Assembly: GCA_964235675.1 (NCBI GenBank)
Contig: CAXSEA010000070.1
Location: 1-14,486, forward strand
Direction: 5' to 3'
Origin: CAXSEA01 sp964235675
Lineage (GTDB): Bacteria; Armatimonadota; Armatimonadia; Armatimonadales; Capsulimonadaceae
DNA: 14,486 nucleotides
Part shown: positions 13,910 through 14,486 of the stretch, one piece after another
Layout: each line of letters begins with the position of its first letter
Position numbering within the stretch: the first letter of the stretch is position 1
Translations under genes and position numbers: made by a program
The notes under the pieces: generated by a model
What the model was told of the DNA's origin: nothing
The model's input: only the letters and a program-made list of their open reading frames with translations
Database searches by the model: none

Positions 13910-14486
13910 TTAAGTTGCTTTTGCCTTTTTTTGTAGCTCGTAAAGCTTGGTGAGGGCTTCGATGGGGCTGAGGGTTTCCAGCTCCAGGGCGGCGAGATCG
14001 TCGAGGACGGGGTGGCGCTCGGTTTCGAAGAGGGTGAGCTGGACGCGTTTGGTTTTTGCGGCGGCGATCACGGCGGCTTCGTTGTCTCGGGTTTGATTGC
14101 TGCCCGATTTGTGGCCGGCTTCGAGGCCTTTGAGGATGTCGGCGGCGCGGGTGAGAGCGGAGTCGGGAAGGCCAGCGAGGCGGGCGACCTGGATGCCGTA
14201 GCTTTTGTCGGTGCCGCCGGGCATGATTTTGCGGAGCCAGACGATGTGCTGGCCCTGCTCTTTCACGGCGACGCGGTAGTTTTTCGCGCCGGGGAGCGTT
14301 TTTTCGAGTTCGTTGAGCTGGTGGTAGTGGGTGGCGAAAAGCGTTTTCGCGCCGATGGCGTGCAGGTATTCGGCGATGGCCCAGGCGAGGGCAAGGCCGT
14401 CATAGGTGCTGGTGCCGCGGCCGACTTCATCGAGAATGACCAGGCTGCGGTCGGTGGCGTTGTTGAGGATGTTGGCGGTTTCGCTC
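13910..14486 (-). CDS. mutS: DNA mismatch repair protein MutS, C-terminal part
   Basis: The reading frame is open from the window edge to a TAA at 13910-13912, giving 191 C-terminal residues. It holds the ATPase Walker B and D-loop region (SLVILDEVGRGTSTYDGLAL), the conserved His motif (LFATHYHQL) and the MutS hallmark GGTDKSYGIQVARLAGLP. The C-terminal helical dimerisation segment follows (LETLSPIEALTKLYELQKKA). MutS binds base mismatches and small loops and uses ATP to recruit MutL. The mismatch-binding, core and Walker A regions lie beyond the window. A GTG at 14264-14266 is an internal Val, not the start. The stop lies 44 bp before the lipoprotein gene on the same strand. Confidence 0.97.
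   Translation of the reverse strand, partial: SETANILNNATDRSLVILDEVGRGTSTYDGLALAWAIAEYLHAIGAKTLFATHYHQLNELEKTLPGAKNYRVAVKEQGQHIVWLRKIMPGGTDKSYGIQVARLAGLPDSALTRAADILKGLEAGHKSGSNQTRDNEAAVIAAAKTKRVQLTLFETERHPVLDDLAALELETLSPIEALTKLYELQKKAKAT

Noticed and set aside
14264..14266. GTG as the start of a short MutS-like protein
   Set aside because: The same frame continues upstream with perfect MutS Walker B sequence to the window edge, so this is an internal Val codon.
1..14486. CRISPR array, tRNA, rRNA, phage or transposase genes
   Set aside because: None seen: no regularly spaced repeats, no cloverleaf or rRNA sequence recognised, and no integrase or transposase motif in any frame.

Overview
The window is about 60% GC chromosomal DNA from a free-living bacterium. 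It carries housekeeping genes (tsaD, an RNase E/G, an FtsB/DivIC-type protein, pyruvate kinase, an ABC-F ATPase, an exopolyphosphatase, mutS) plus two signalling proteins. There are no phage, transposase, CRISPR, rRNA or tRNA genes. Shine-Dalgarno sequences are weak or absent at most starts. Nothing in the window fixes the taxon. An under-sampled GC-rich soil or biofilm phylum such as Armatimonadota is only a low-confidence guess.

Layout. Positions 1-161 (+) hold the 3' end of tsaD. Positions 162-341 are a convergent intergenic gap with one copy of a hairpin repeat. Positions 342-6839 (-) read right to left as pyk, an FtsB/DivIC-like gene, a 396-bp leader, an RNase E/G gene, and a membrane protein with an RsbW/histidine-kinase-type ATPase domain. 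Positions 6840-7207 form a divergent regulatory region with several inverted repeats. Positions 7208-9343 (+) encode a GAF-PAS-GGDEF-HD-GYP protein for cyclic-di-GMP turnover. Positions 9355-11358 (-) encode an ABC-F protein, convergent with it. Positions 11359-11701 hold two inverted copies of the hairpin repeat. Positions 11702-13336 (-) encode a Ppx/GppA phosphatase with an HD domain, 13419-13865 (-) an orphan lipoprotein, and 13910-14486 (-) the 3' part of mutS.

The pieces of most interest are: (1) the membrane region of the ATPase protein, which looks like a bacterial ethylene-receptor-type sensor domain interrupted by two extra helices; (2) the RNase E/G, whose S1 domain is split by about 335 residues of acidic and Arg/Gly-rich low-complexity sequence, and which carries a TRAM-like module; (3) paired palindromic sites at the pyk promoter and an 11-bp inverted repeat upstream of the cyclic-di-GMP gene; (4) a dispersed two-hairpin repeat in an inverted pair; (5) a possible pseudoknot in the leader between the FtsB-like gene and the RNase gene.

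The genes do not form one obvious pathway. The pyk-to-ATPase series could be transcribed together, as could mutS-lipoprotein-ppx. No complete, clearly new multi-gene system is visible.
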